From the NCBI RefSeq assembly GCF_001279695.1, contig NZ_LGDD01000026.1, forward strand, positions 1 through 17,033: DNA of 17,033 bases, in the 5' to 3' direction. Source of the DNA: Streptomyces sp. WM6378 (GTDB lineage: Bacteria > Actinomycetota > Actinomycetes > Streptomycetales > Streptomycetaceae). The notes under the pieces are model-generated. The model had not been told where the DNA came from and did no database searches. It worked only from the letters and a program-made list of their open reading frames with translations. The position numbers were made by a program, and so were the translations under genes. Positions 5,621-13,400 of this stretch are shown here, piece after piece. How positions within the stretch are numbered: the first letter of the stretch is position 1; every line of letters starts with the position of its first letter.

Positions 5621-5623
5621 CAC

Positions 5624-7435
5624 GTGCAGCACCGCACCTCAAGACGCAGCCTCCTGACCACCACCGCCGCAGTGGCCGCCATAACCGCCCTGGGCTCCCA
5701 GTTCCCCGCCCGCGCCTCGGACGCCGCCACCACCGACCGCCGGCTTCGCGCGATCATCGCCCGCATGTCGGTCGAGGAGAAGATCGGCCAGCTCTTCGTG
5801 ATGCGGGTGTACGGGCACTCCGCGACCGCCCCCGACCAGGCGGACATCGACGCCAACCTCCGCGAGCTCGGGGTGCGCGACGCCGCCGAGCTGATCGCGA
5901 AGTACCACGTCGGCGGCATCATCTACTTCACCTGGGCGCACAACACCCGCGACCCGCACCAGATCGCCGACCTCTCCAACGGCATCCAGGCCGCCGGTCT
6001 CGCCCAGCGCGTCCCGCTGCCGCTGCTGATCGCGACCGACCAGGAGCACGGCGCGGTGTGCCGGGTCGGCAGGCCGGCCACGCTCTTCCCCGGCGCGATG
6101 GCGATGGGCGCGGGCGGCTCGACCGGGGACGCCCGCACGCTGGGCCGCATCTCGGGCGCGGAGCTCGCGGCGATCGGCATCCGGCAGGACTACTCCCCGG
6201 ACGCCGACGTGAACATCAACCCGGCCAACCCGGTGATCGGCGTACGGTCCTTCGGCGCGGATCCCGCGGCCGTGGCCCGCATGGTCGCGGCCGAGGTGCG
6301 CGGCTATCAGGACTCCTCGGTCGCCGCGACCGCCAAGCACTTCCCGGGGCACGGCGACACCAGCGTCGACAGCCACACCGGCATCCCGGTGATCACGCAC
6401 ACCCGGGAGCAGTGGGAGCGGCTGGACGCTCCGCCGTTCAAGGCCGCGATCGACGCCGGGATCGACGCGATCATGACGGCCCACATCCAGTTCCCGGCCC
6501 TGGACCCGAGCAACGACCCGGCCACGCTCTCGCACCCGATCCTGACCGGCATCCTGCGCGAACAGCTCGGCTACGACGGGGTCGTGATCACGGACTCGCT
6601 GGGCATGCAGGGCGTGCGCGACAAGTACGGCGACGACCGGGTGCCCGTGCTCGCCCTGAAGGCGGGCGTGGACCAGCTCCTGGACCCACCAAAGCTGGAC
6701 GTGGCGGTGAGCGGGGTGCGCGCGGCCGTGGCAAGCGGCGAACTGCCGGAATCCCGCCTGGACGAATCGATCCTCCGCATCCTGCGGCTGAAGGACCGGC
6801 GGGGTCTGTTCACCCGCCCGTATGTCACCGCGCGGGGCGTGGACCGGACGGTCGGCAGGCGGGCGCATCTGGCCGCAGCCGACGAGATCGCCGAACGCAC
6901 GACGACCCTGCTGGCCAACCCGCACGGCCTGCTCCCCCTCTCCAGCCACGACCGCGTCTTGATCGCGGGCGCCGACCCTGACTCCCCGTCGGGCACCACG
7001 GGCCCTCCGACGGCGATCCTCTCCTCGGCCCTGACCGAACTGGGCTTCCGCACAACGGTGTTGCCCACGGGCACGCTGCCGTCGCCGGCCCAGATCGAGG
7101 CGGCGGTCGCGGCCGCTTCGGGCCAGGACGCGGTGATCGTGGGCACGTACGACGCGGGGGCGGGCGGCGCGCAGAGCAGGCTGGTGGCGGCGCTGGTCGC
7201 AACGGGCGTGCCGGTGATCCACCTCGCCCTCCGCAACCCGTACGACATCGCATACTTGGCGACCGGGTACGCGGCCTCGCTGGCGACGTACTGCTGGACG
7301 GACGTCGAACTCCGGGCGGCAGCAAGGGTGTTGGCCGGCCGGGCCCGCCCAACCGGCCGCCTCCCGGTCGCGGTCCCCCGCGCCGACGACCCTACGCAAG
7401 ATCTCTATCCGATCGGCTACGGCCTGTCGTACTAG
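5624..7435 (+). CDS. Tat-exported GH3 beta-N-acetylhexosaminidase (NagZ-type)
   Basis: This 603-aa glycoside hydrolase of family 3 removes beta-linked N-acetylglucosamine residues, probably from chitin- or peptidoglycan-derived sugars outside the membrane. The catalytic domain (about 36-395) carries KHFPGHGDT (238-246) followed by D249 and H251, the mobile-loop Asp/His dyad of the NagZ subgroup, and nucleophile D324 in ITDSLGM. A C-terminal GH3 domain (about 425-603) ends in YPIGYGLSY. The N-terminus has the twin-arginine motif SRRSLL (R7, R8), a hydrophobic stretch and an ARA cleavage site near residue 31, so export is by Tat. The GTG at 5624 is 5 nt after GGAAGGAG and puts the Tat signal at the true N-terminus; an in-frame start at 5522 would only translate the leader repeats. 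The gene stands alone, with a hairpin downstream. Confidence 0.9.
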   Translation: MQHRTSRRSLLTTTAAVAAITALGSQFPARASDAATTDRRLRAIIARMSVEEKIGQLFVMRVYGHSATAPDQADIDANLRELGVRDAAELIAKYHVGGIIYFTWAHNTRDPHQIADLSNGIQAAGLAQRVPLPLLIATDQEHGAVCRVGRPATLFPGAMAMGAGGSTGDARTLGRISGAELAAIGIRQDYSPDADVNINPANPVIGVRSFGADPAAVARMVAAEVRGYQDSSVAATAKHFPGHGDTSVDSHTGIPVITHTREQWERLDAPPFKAAIDAGIDAIMTAHIQFPALDPSNDPATLSHPILTGILREQLGYDGVVITDSLGMQGVRDKYGDDRVPVLALKAGVDQLLDPPKLDVAVSGVRAAVASGELPESRLDESILRILRLKDRRGLFTRPYVTARGVDRTVGRRAHLAAADEIAERTTTLLANPHGLLPLSSHDRVLIAGADPDSPSGTTGPPTAILSSALTELGFRTTVLPTGTLPSPAQIEAAVAAASGQDAVIVGTYDAGAGGAQSRLVAALVATGVPVIHLALRNPYDIAYLATGYAASLATYCWTDVELRAAARVLAGRARPTGRLPVAVPRADDPTQDLYPIGYGLSY

Positions 7436-7479
7436 CCGTACGCCGCAGCCCCGGCCCACCACCCCCAAGTGACGCAAAG

Positions 7480-7540
7480 CCCCCCGGACACCTGGCGTGC
7501 ACCCGCTCCCACGGGTCACGCTTGGGTCGTATCCGGGGGG
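7480..7540 (+). terminator. Nested hairpin between the GH3 and lipoprotein genes
   Basis: The inner stem pairs GCGTG-ACCCG (7495-7505, one bulged C) with CGGGTCACGC (7512-7521) around a 6-nt loop. The outer arms CCCCCCGGA (7480-7488) and TCCGGGGGG (7532-7540) can close around it. The structure fills the short gap after the GH3 stop and probably ends its transcript; its right arm lies just before the lipoprotein start. Confidence 0.55.
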
Positions 7541-7554
7541 TTCTGGGGGGTCGT

Positions 7555-8217
7555 ATGCGTACGTACCGTTTGGCGTGTTTGGTGTGCCTGTTGCTGCTCA
7601 CGGCGTTGGGGTGCCGGGGAGTGGGGGGCGGCGGCTCGGCGACGGAGCTGTCGACGGTGTCACCGTCGGGTTCGCCTTCGGCATCGTCCTCGGCTTCGTC
7701 CTTGCCTTCATCGGGACCGTTCCTCGCCACGGGCGGGTGCGCCTCGCGCGAGGGGGCGGTGGGCGACACGAAGGACTTCCACGAGGTGCCCTGCACGAGC
7801 GAGCGGGCGGTGGCGAAGGTCCTGGCCCGCCGGGACGGGGCGGTGGCGAAAGGGGCGGTGGTGGACTGCCCGCTGTACACGGACTTCGTGCTGTACGTGT
7901 CCGAGAGCGTGCCGTCGGCGGCGGCGAGCGGGGACGGGAGCGTGTCGCGGGGGTACGCCTGCATGCGCAACCTGGAGGCGCCGCATCCGGGCGACCCCGG
8001 GATGGGGGGCGGGCCGTACACGGTGGTGGGGGACTGCGTGTACGCGGCGGGCGCGGACCAGGTGAAGGAGACGGCGTGCGACGGGTCGGGGGTGCGTGCG
8101 CCGCAGTACCGAGTGGTGTCGGCGGTTCCGAGCCGTGCGGCGTGCGCTTCTTCGACGGCGCTGTACGTGCAGCTGACGGGGGGTCAGGGGGCGGTGGGCT
8201 GCGCTCGTCGGGTGTGA
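7555..8217 (+). CDS. Cysteine-rich lipoprotein of unknown function
   Basis: This is a 220-aa protein. The N-terminus MRTYRLACLVCLLLLTALGC is a lipoprotein signal with lipobox LTALGC, so Cys20 should be lipidated and the mature protein anchored outside the membrane. A Gly/Ser/Pro linker (about 21-56) leads to a compact domain with eight cysteines (62, 80, 105, 136, 161, 175, 197, 216), enough for four disulfides. I recognise no catalytic motif. The ATG at 7555 is chosen because it directly begins the signal; the G-rich upstream sequence offers only a weak ribosome binding site, and a TTG at 7522 would bury the signal. It may be translated poorly or from a start I have mis-set. It converges on the S37 peptidase gene across a large hairpin. 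Confidence 0.78.
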   Translation: MRTYRLACLVCLLLLTALGCRGVGGGGSATELSTVSPSGSPSASSSASSLPSSGPFLATGGCASREGAVGDTKDFHEVPCTSERAVAKVLARRDGAVAKGAVVDCPLYTDFVLYVSESVPSAAASGDGSVSRGYACMRNLEAPHPGDPGMGGGPYTVVGDCVYAAGADQVKETACDGSGVRAPQYRVVSAVPSRAACASSTALYVQLTGGQGAVGCARRV

Positions 8218-8227
8218 CCTTTCCCCC

Positions 8228-8320
8228 CCCCGCCCCTTCCCGAGACCCTCCGGGGGCGGCTCCCCCGGAACGGACCTCAGCCCACTTCCACCCCCGGAGG
8301 GTCTAGGGGAAGGGGCGGGG
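8228..8320. terminator. Long bidirectional hairpin between convergent genes
   Basis: The arms at 8228-8256 and 8291-8320 are complementary over about 28 bp, with a single bulge/mismatch near the middle and an uninterrupted 14-bp inner stem (AGACCCTCCGGGGG with CCCCCGGAGGGTCT). A shorter hairpin, CCGGGGG (8250-8256) with CCCCCGG (8262-8268), uses the same left-arm bases and would compete. It lies between the 3' ends of the lipoprotein and S37 genes and can end transcripts from both sides. Confidence 0.8.
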
Positions 8321-8357
8321 TGGGGGCAAAACGGGGTCTGGGGCGGAACCCCAGGGA
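8289..8357. repeat. Composite intergenic repeat, copy B (includes hairpin block 8333-8357)
   Basis: Shares with 139-205 the order CCCCCGGAGGGTCT (8291-8304), a GGGGCGGGGTGGGGG tract and the 25-nt GGGGTCTGGGGC block (8333-8357). The left part doubles as the right arm of the terminator hairpin, so the repeat has been integrated into a terminator here. Confidence 0.65.
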
Positions 8358-8401
8358 CGCTGGCCCGCCAGGATTGCCCCGGGCAGGCCAGCCCCCCCCG
8401 G

Positions 8402-9808
8402 CTACGGGCGCAGTGCCGGTTCGCGCTGCAGCGGGGCCGCGTCCAGCTTCGCGTCAAAGCCGGCCTGCGGCTTCGCGGGCGCTCCGCTCAGCCCCGCCCA
8501 GCGCAGGATCGACGCCGTCGCCGCCGACTTCGCGTCCGGCGCCAGCAGGCCCACCTTCGAGCCGTGGTTGCCGCCCGCCACCGTGTAGACGTAGGAGTCA
8601 TGTGCCCCCGCGCCCAGAGCGAATCGCTCCGCACCCCACGGGTCGTTCTGGCCGTACACGTACAGCATGTGGTCCGCGTGGTGCTTGACCCACGTGTCGA
8701 CGTCCCGCATCGCCCACGGCTGGAACCGCATCGGGATGTCCCGCGGCACGAAGTTCCGCGGCGGCTGGTAGCCGTAGCGGCTCAGCTTGCCAAGCCAGGG
8801 CTGCTTGATGGTGGGCGAGCCCAGCTGCGTACCGGCCTGGTAGTAGTACGCCGTGTACGGGGACAGGCCCTGGTCGGTGTAGAAGGAGAAGCCGGAGATC
8901 GTGTCGACGGAGTCCCAGATCGCCTGGTCGGTGGCGTGCGCCGCGTCCGCCGGGATCGTCGAGCAGTCGGCAAGCAGGTGGTACTGCCAGAAGCCCCAGA
9001 CGTAGTCGAGCACGACCGCCTCGTACGCCTTGTCCAGCGTGCCCACCGTCTTGAAGGTGTAGCCGTTCGCGGTCGCGTAGTCCTGGTACTTCTTCTCCAG
9101 GGACCCGCGCCGCACCAGCGCCTCGCGCTGCACGCCCTCCAGCTTGTCGCGGCACTCCTTGGTGCCGACCGTCCGGAAGAACCGGTCGTAGGCCGAATCC
9201 TCGTTGTTCACCACGTCGTTGGGGGCAACGTACGAGACGACGCCGTCCATGTCGCGCGGGTAGAACCGCTTGTAGTACGTGGCCGTCATGCCGCCCTTCG
9301 AGGCGCCCGTGGTCAGCCAGTTCTTGGTGTAGATCGGCTTCAGGGCCTGGAATATGGCGTGCTGGTCGCTGGCCGCCTGCCAGATGTCGTCCTTGGACCA
9401 GTCGGCGGGCGTGGGCCGCGACGGCGCGAAGAACCGGTACTCGACGGAGACCTGGTTGCCGTCGACGATCTGCGTCGGCTCGGTGCGGCTGGGCGTCGTG
9501 GAGACCTCGTAGCCGCTCGTGTACATCACCGTCGGGCGGTCAACGTCCTTGTGCAGCACGGTGATTCGCTGCTGGAAGGTGGCCCGGCTGTACGGATTGG
9601 CGTGATCCACGGGCTGCGTGAAGTTCAGTACGAAGTAGCGGTAGCCGCTGTACGGCTTCTCTTCTATGAGACTCATCCCGGGTATCGCCAGGATGCGGTC
9701 CTTGATATCCGGCTCGGCGGCGGTGGCCGCCCCTGCCGCGGCTCCCGTCGCGGTCATCGTGCCTATCAGCACGACGAGCGACAGCAGCCATCTGAGCGCC
9801 TTGCGCAT
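8402..9808 (-). CDS. Secreted S37-family prolyl tri/tetrapeptidyl aminopeptidase-like protease
   Basis: This 468-aa secreted serine peptidase has an alpha/beta-hydrolase fold and belongs to MEROPS family S37. The group includes the Streptomyces prolyl tri/tetrapeptidyl aminopeptidase that cleaves tri- or tetrapeptides after proline from protein N-termini. The triad is visible: S170 in TTGASKGGM, D389 in YGQNDPWG and H415 in GGNHGSKV. A Sec-type signal peptide covers about residues 1-31 (positive start, long hydrophobic core, Ala-rich end). Length and full motif set indicate an intact enzyme. The ATG at 9808 follows AGGGGAG with a 5-nt gap. It converges on the lipoprotein gene. Likely roles are peptide scavenging or processing of proteins outside the cell; the cleavage specificity is inferred from family. 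Confidence 0.92.
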   Translation of the reverse strand: MRKALRWLLSLVVLIGTMTATGAAAGAATAAEPDIKDRILAIPGMSLIEEKPYSGYRYFVLNFTQPVDHANPYSRATFQQRITVLHKDVDRPTVMYTSGYEVSTTPSRTEPTQIVDGNQVSVEYRFFAPSRPTPADWSKDDIWQAASDQHAIFQALKPIYTKNWLTTGASKGGMTATYYKRFYPRDMDGVVSYVAPNDVVNNEDSAYDRFFRTVGTKECRDKLEGVQREALVRRGSLEKKYQDYATANGYTFKTVGTLDKAYEAVVLDYVWGFWQYHLLADCSTIPADAAHATDQAIWDSVDTISGFSFYTDQGLSPYTAYYYQAGTQLGSPTIKQPWLGKLSRYGYQPPRNFVPRDIPMRFQPWAMRDVDTWVKHHADHMLYVYGQNDPWGAERFALGAGAHDSYVYTVAGGNHGSKVGLLAPDAKSAATASILRWAGLSGAPAKPQAGFDAKLDAAPLQREPALRP

Positions 9809-9848
9809 TCACACTCCCCTGTGGGGCCCCTGTGGGCATGGATCGTGG

Positions 9849-9867
9849 CCCCGCGAACCTAGCGGGG
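9849..9867 (-). terminator. Short hairpin between the small secreted protein and S37 genes
   Basis: CCCCGC (9849-9854) pairs with GCGGGG (9862-9867) around a 7-nt loop, about 60 nt after the stop of the small secreted protein gene on the minus strand. The loop contains TAGGTT (minus strand, 9856-9861), which resembles a streptomycete -10 box, so the site could instead be part of the S37 promoter. Confidence 0.4.
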
Positions 9868-9926
9868 GCAACACCCGCCCCGCCAGACCCGGTTGACCTT
9901 CACAAGGGGCTTTCGTCCAGCAGGGC

Positions 9927-10319
9927 TCAGCAGACCCAGCCCGTCTCCGCCGAACTCCCCGCTATCGCCCCGGCCGCCCGCACGCACCGGCCGCCCGAGT
10001 GCACGGTGACCGGGCCCGCCATCCTCGTGTACGCGCCCGAGTCGCCGGCCGGGGCGCCGCCCCGGGCCTGGATCGTCACCGACATCTGGCGCCGGGCGCC
10101 CGGGGTCTTCGCCGCGGTCACCGCGCACGCGTACCCGTTGCCCTTGTACAGCCGCAGCTCGCCCGTACTGAACCCGACCGTCTTCACCGGCCGCCCCGCA
10201 CACGCGGCCGCCGCGGCCGCGCTGCCGCCGCCCGGCCCGAACACGACAAGCCCGCCCGACGCCACGAGCACGGCCAGCGCCGGTCCCAGGAGCCTCCTGT
10301 TGCCCACCCCACCGAACAC
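9927..10319 (-). CDS. Small secreted four-cysteine protein, function unknown
   Basis: This is a 130-aa protein. A positively charged start (GNRRLLG) and a long hydrophobic segment followed by an Ala-rich run (to about residue 39) form a signal peptide or membrane anchor. The mature part of about 90 residues contains four cysteines (40, 65, 112 and the final residue, 130), suggesting two disulfides. Segments GELRLYKGNGYACAVTAA and GPVTVHSGGRCVRAAG look like beta-strands. I know no function. The GTG at 10319 follows AAGGG at 7 nt and begins just before the signal; a longer frame to 10463 would prepend an Arg/Pro-rich sequence overlapping the ABC gene. It lies 95 nt after the ABC transporter stop on the same strand, separated by a terminator hairpin. 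Confidence 0.72.
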   Translation of the reverse strand: MFGGVGNRRLLGPALAVLVASGGLVVFGPGGGSAAAAAACAGRPVKTVGFSTGELRLYKGNGYACAVTAAKTPGARRQMSVTIQARGGAPAGDSGAYTRMAGPVTVHSGGRCVRAAGAIAGSSAETGWVC

Positions 10320-10368
10320 GCTTGCACCCTTCAGCCACTTGAGCGTATGTGTGGGGATGGACGCGCCC

Positions 10369-10396
10369 GGCCGCCCGAATGGTTCTCCGGGCGGCC
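10369..10396 (-). terminator. Terminator hairpin after the ABC exporter gene
   Basis: GGCCGCCCG (10369-10377) and CGGGCGGCC (10388-10396) form a perfect 9-bp stem with a 10-nt loop, beginning 18 nt after the ABC stop codon. Confidence 0.65.
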
Positions 10397-10414
10397 CACA
10401 GGGTGAGACGGCCG

Positions 10415-13400
10415 TCAGACGGCCACGGCGTCGGCCTCCGCCTCGCCGACGAACGTGCGCCACAGGCGGGCGTACTTGCCGTCCAGGGCGAGGAGCTCAT
10501 CGTGCGTGCCGTCCTCGGCGACCCGGCCGTGGTCCATCACGATCACCCGGTCCGCGCGGGCCGCCGTCGTCAGGCGGTGCGCGACGACCAGCGTCGTACG
10601 GCGGCCGGTGAGGCGTTCGGTGGCCTGGTTGACCTGGGCCTCTGTCGCGAGGTCCAGGGCAGCCGTCGCCTCGTCGAGCAGCAGGATGTCAGGGTCGACG
10701 AGCTCGGCGCGGGCCAGCGCGAGCAGCTGCCGCTGTCCCGCGGAGAGGTTGCGGCCGCGCTCGGCGACCTCGTGGAGGTAGCCGCCGTCGAGCGTGGCGA
10801 TCATGTCGTGGGCGCCGACCGCGCGGGCCGCCGCCTCCACCTGGGCGTCGCTCGCGTCGGGCCGCCCGTACGCGATGGCGTCGCGGACCGTGCCCTCGAA
10901 GAGGTACGCCTCCTGCGGGACGACGCCGAGCCGGTGCCGGTAGGCGGTGATGTCCAGGTCGCGCAGGTCCGTGCCGTCGGCGGTGACCCGGCCGCCCGTC
11001 GGGTCGTAGAACCGCGCGACCAGCTTGACGAGGGTGGACTTCCCGGCGCCGGTCTCGCCGACGAACGCGACGGTCTGGCCCGCGGGTATGCGGACGTCGA
11101 CCCCGCTCAGCGCCTCTTCGTCGTCGCCGTACGCGAAGTCGACGTTCTCGAAGGCGATCTCGCCGCGCAGCGACAGGACGTCGAGCGGCTCGGCGGCCTC
11201 CTCGGTGGAGGTCTTCTCCTGGAGCAGTTCCTGGATGCGCCCCAGCGAGACGGCCGCCTGCTGGTAGCCGTCGAAGACCTGCGAGAGCTGCTGTACGGGG
11301 GCGAAGAACAGGTCGATGTACAGCAGGTACGCGACCAGGGCGCCCGTGGTGAGGGTGCCGTTGTCGACCCGGCCCGCGCCCACGATCAGCACGGCCGCGG
11401 CAGCCACCGACGACAGGAGCTGCACGAACGGGAAGTACACCGAGATCAGCCACTGGCCGCGCACGCGCGCCTGGCGGTAGTGGTCGCTGCGGTCCGCGAA
11501 CCGCTCGGCCCCGTCGTGCTCGCGCCGGAACGCCTGCACGATGCGCAGCCCGGACACCGACTCCTGGAGGTCTGCGTTGACGGCGCTGACCCGCTCGCGG
11601 GCGAGCTCGTAGGCCTGCACGCTCTTCTTGCGGAAGAAGTACGTGCCGACGATCAGCAGCGGAAGCGTCGCGAAGACGACGAGGGCGAGCTCGATGTCGA
11701 TGACGAGCAGCGCCACCATGATGCCGAAGAACGTGACGACGGAGACGAACGCGGTGACCAGGCCCGTCTGGAGGAACGTGGAAAGCGCGTCCACGTCCGT
11801 CGTCATGCGGGTCATGATCCGGCCGGTCAACTCCCGCTCGTAGTAGTCGAGTCCGAGCCGCTGGAGCTGCGCGAAGATCTTCAGGCGCAGGGTGTAGAGG
11901 ACGCGTTCGCCGGTGCGGCCGGTCATCCGGGTCTCGCCGGTCTGGGCGAGCCACTGGATGGCGACGGTGACGAGCGCGAGCCCGGAGGCGGCCCAGACCG
12001 CGCCGAGCGCGAGCTGGGTGACGCCCTGGTCGATGCCGTGCCGGATGAGGACCGGCAGGACCAGCGAGCCGCCCGCGTCGATCGCGACGAGGAGGAGGCT
12101 GACGAGGAGGGGAAGGCCGAAGCCGCGCAGCAGCCTGCGCAGGCCGTAGGAGTCCTCGGCCTGGACGGCCTTCGCCTCGTCTATGCCGGGGGTGTCGGTC
12201 GCGGGCGGCAGCGCCTCGACCTGGGCGAGCAGCTCGGGCGTGGCGGGCATGCCGCCGGGGGCCGCCGAATCCGCCTTCTCCTCCCGGACCCACAGCGGCG
12301 GGGTGATGCCGCGCTCGACGTCGAACTCCGCGTCCAGTTCGTCCCGTACGGAGTGGTCTTCCTCGTCCGCGAGCGGGGCGGCCGGGAGGTGGCCGGGCGA
12401 TACGGCGCCCAGCTCGTCGGGATCGGTGAGCAGGCGGCGGTACAGGGCGCTGTCGCGCTGGAGTTCCTCGTGGGTGCCGATCGCGGCGAGGCGTCCGCCG
12501 TCGAGGACGGCGATGCGGTCGGCGAGGCCGAGGGTGGAGCGGCGGTGCGCGATGAGCAGGGTGGTGCGGCCCGCCATGACCGACTTCAGCGCCTCGTGGA
12601 TCTCGTGCTCGACGCGGGCGTCGACGGCCGAGGTCGCGTCGTCCAGGACGAGCAGGCGGGGGTCGGTGAGGATGGCGCGGGCGAGCGCGAGGCGCTGGCG
12701 CTGGCCGCCGGAGAGGGTGAGGCCGTGCTCGCCGACGGCGGTGTCGTAGCCGCCCGGAAGCTCGGCGATGAACCGGTCGGCCTGGGCGGCGCGCGCGGCC
12801 TTCTCGATCTCTTCCTGGGTGGCGTCCGGCTTTCCGTACGCGATGTTGGCGCGGACGGTGTCGGAGAACAGGAAGGAGTCCTCCGGTACGAGTCCGATGG
12901 CGGCGCGCAGCGAGGACAGGGTCAGCTCGCGCACGTCGCGGCCGCCGACGAGAACGGCGCCGTGCGAGACGTCGTAGAAGCGGGGCAGGAGCAGCGAGAC
13001 GGTGGACTTGCCGGAGCCGGACGAGCCGACCACGGCGACGGTCTCGCCGGGCCGGATGTCGAGGGAGAAGCCCTTCAGGACGGGCCGCTCGTCGTCGTAG
13101 CCGAAGCTCACGTCGTCGAATTCGACGGTGGCGGGGGCGTCGGGCGACAGCTCCTCCTTGCCGTCCTCGATGGAGGGCTCGGTGTCGATGAGCTCCAGGA
13201 CCCGCTCGACGCCGGCCCGGGCCTGCTGGCCGACGGTGAGCACCATGGCGAGCATGCGGACGGGCCCGACGAGCTGGGCGAGGTAGGTGGAGAACGCGAC
13301 GAACGTGCCAAGGGTGATCTCACCGCGCGTGGCGAGCCAGCCGCCGAGCGCCAGCATCGCGACCTGGCCGAGCGCGGGGACGGCCTGGAGGGCCGGGGTG

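Noticed and set aside
5522..5623. Longer N-terminus for the GH3 enzyme starting at 5522
   Set aside because: It would translate the leader repeats into repeated SLPLRK-like residues and bury the twin-arginine signal. The GTG at 5624 has a strong ribosome binding site and a proper Tat signal.
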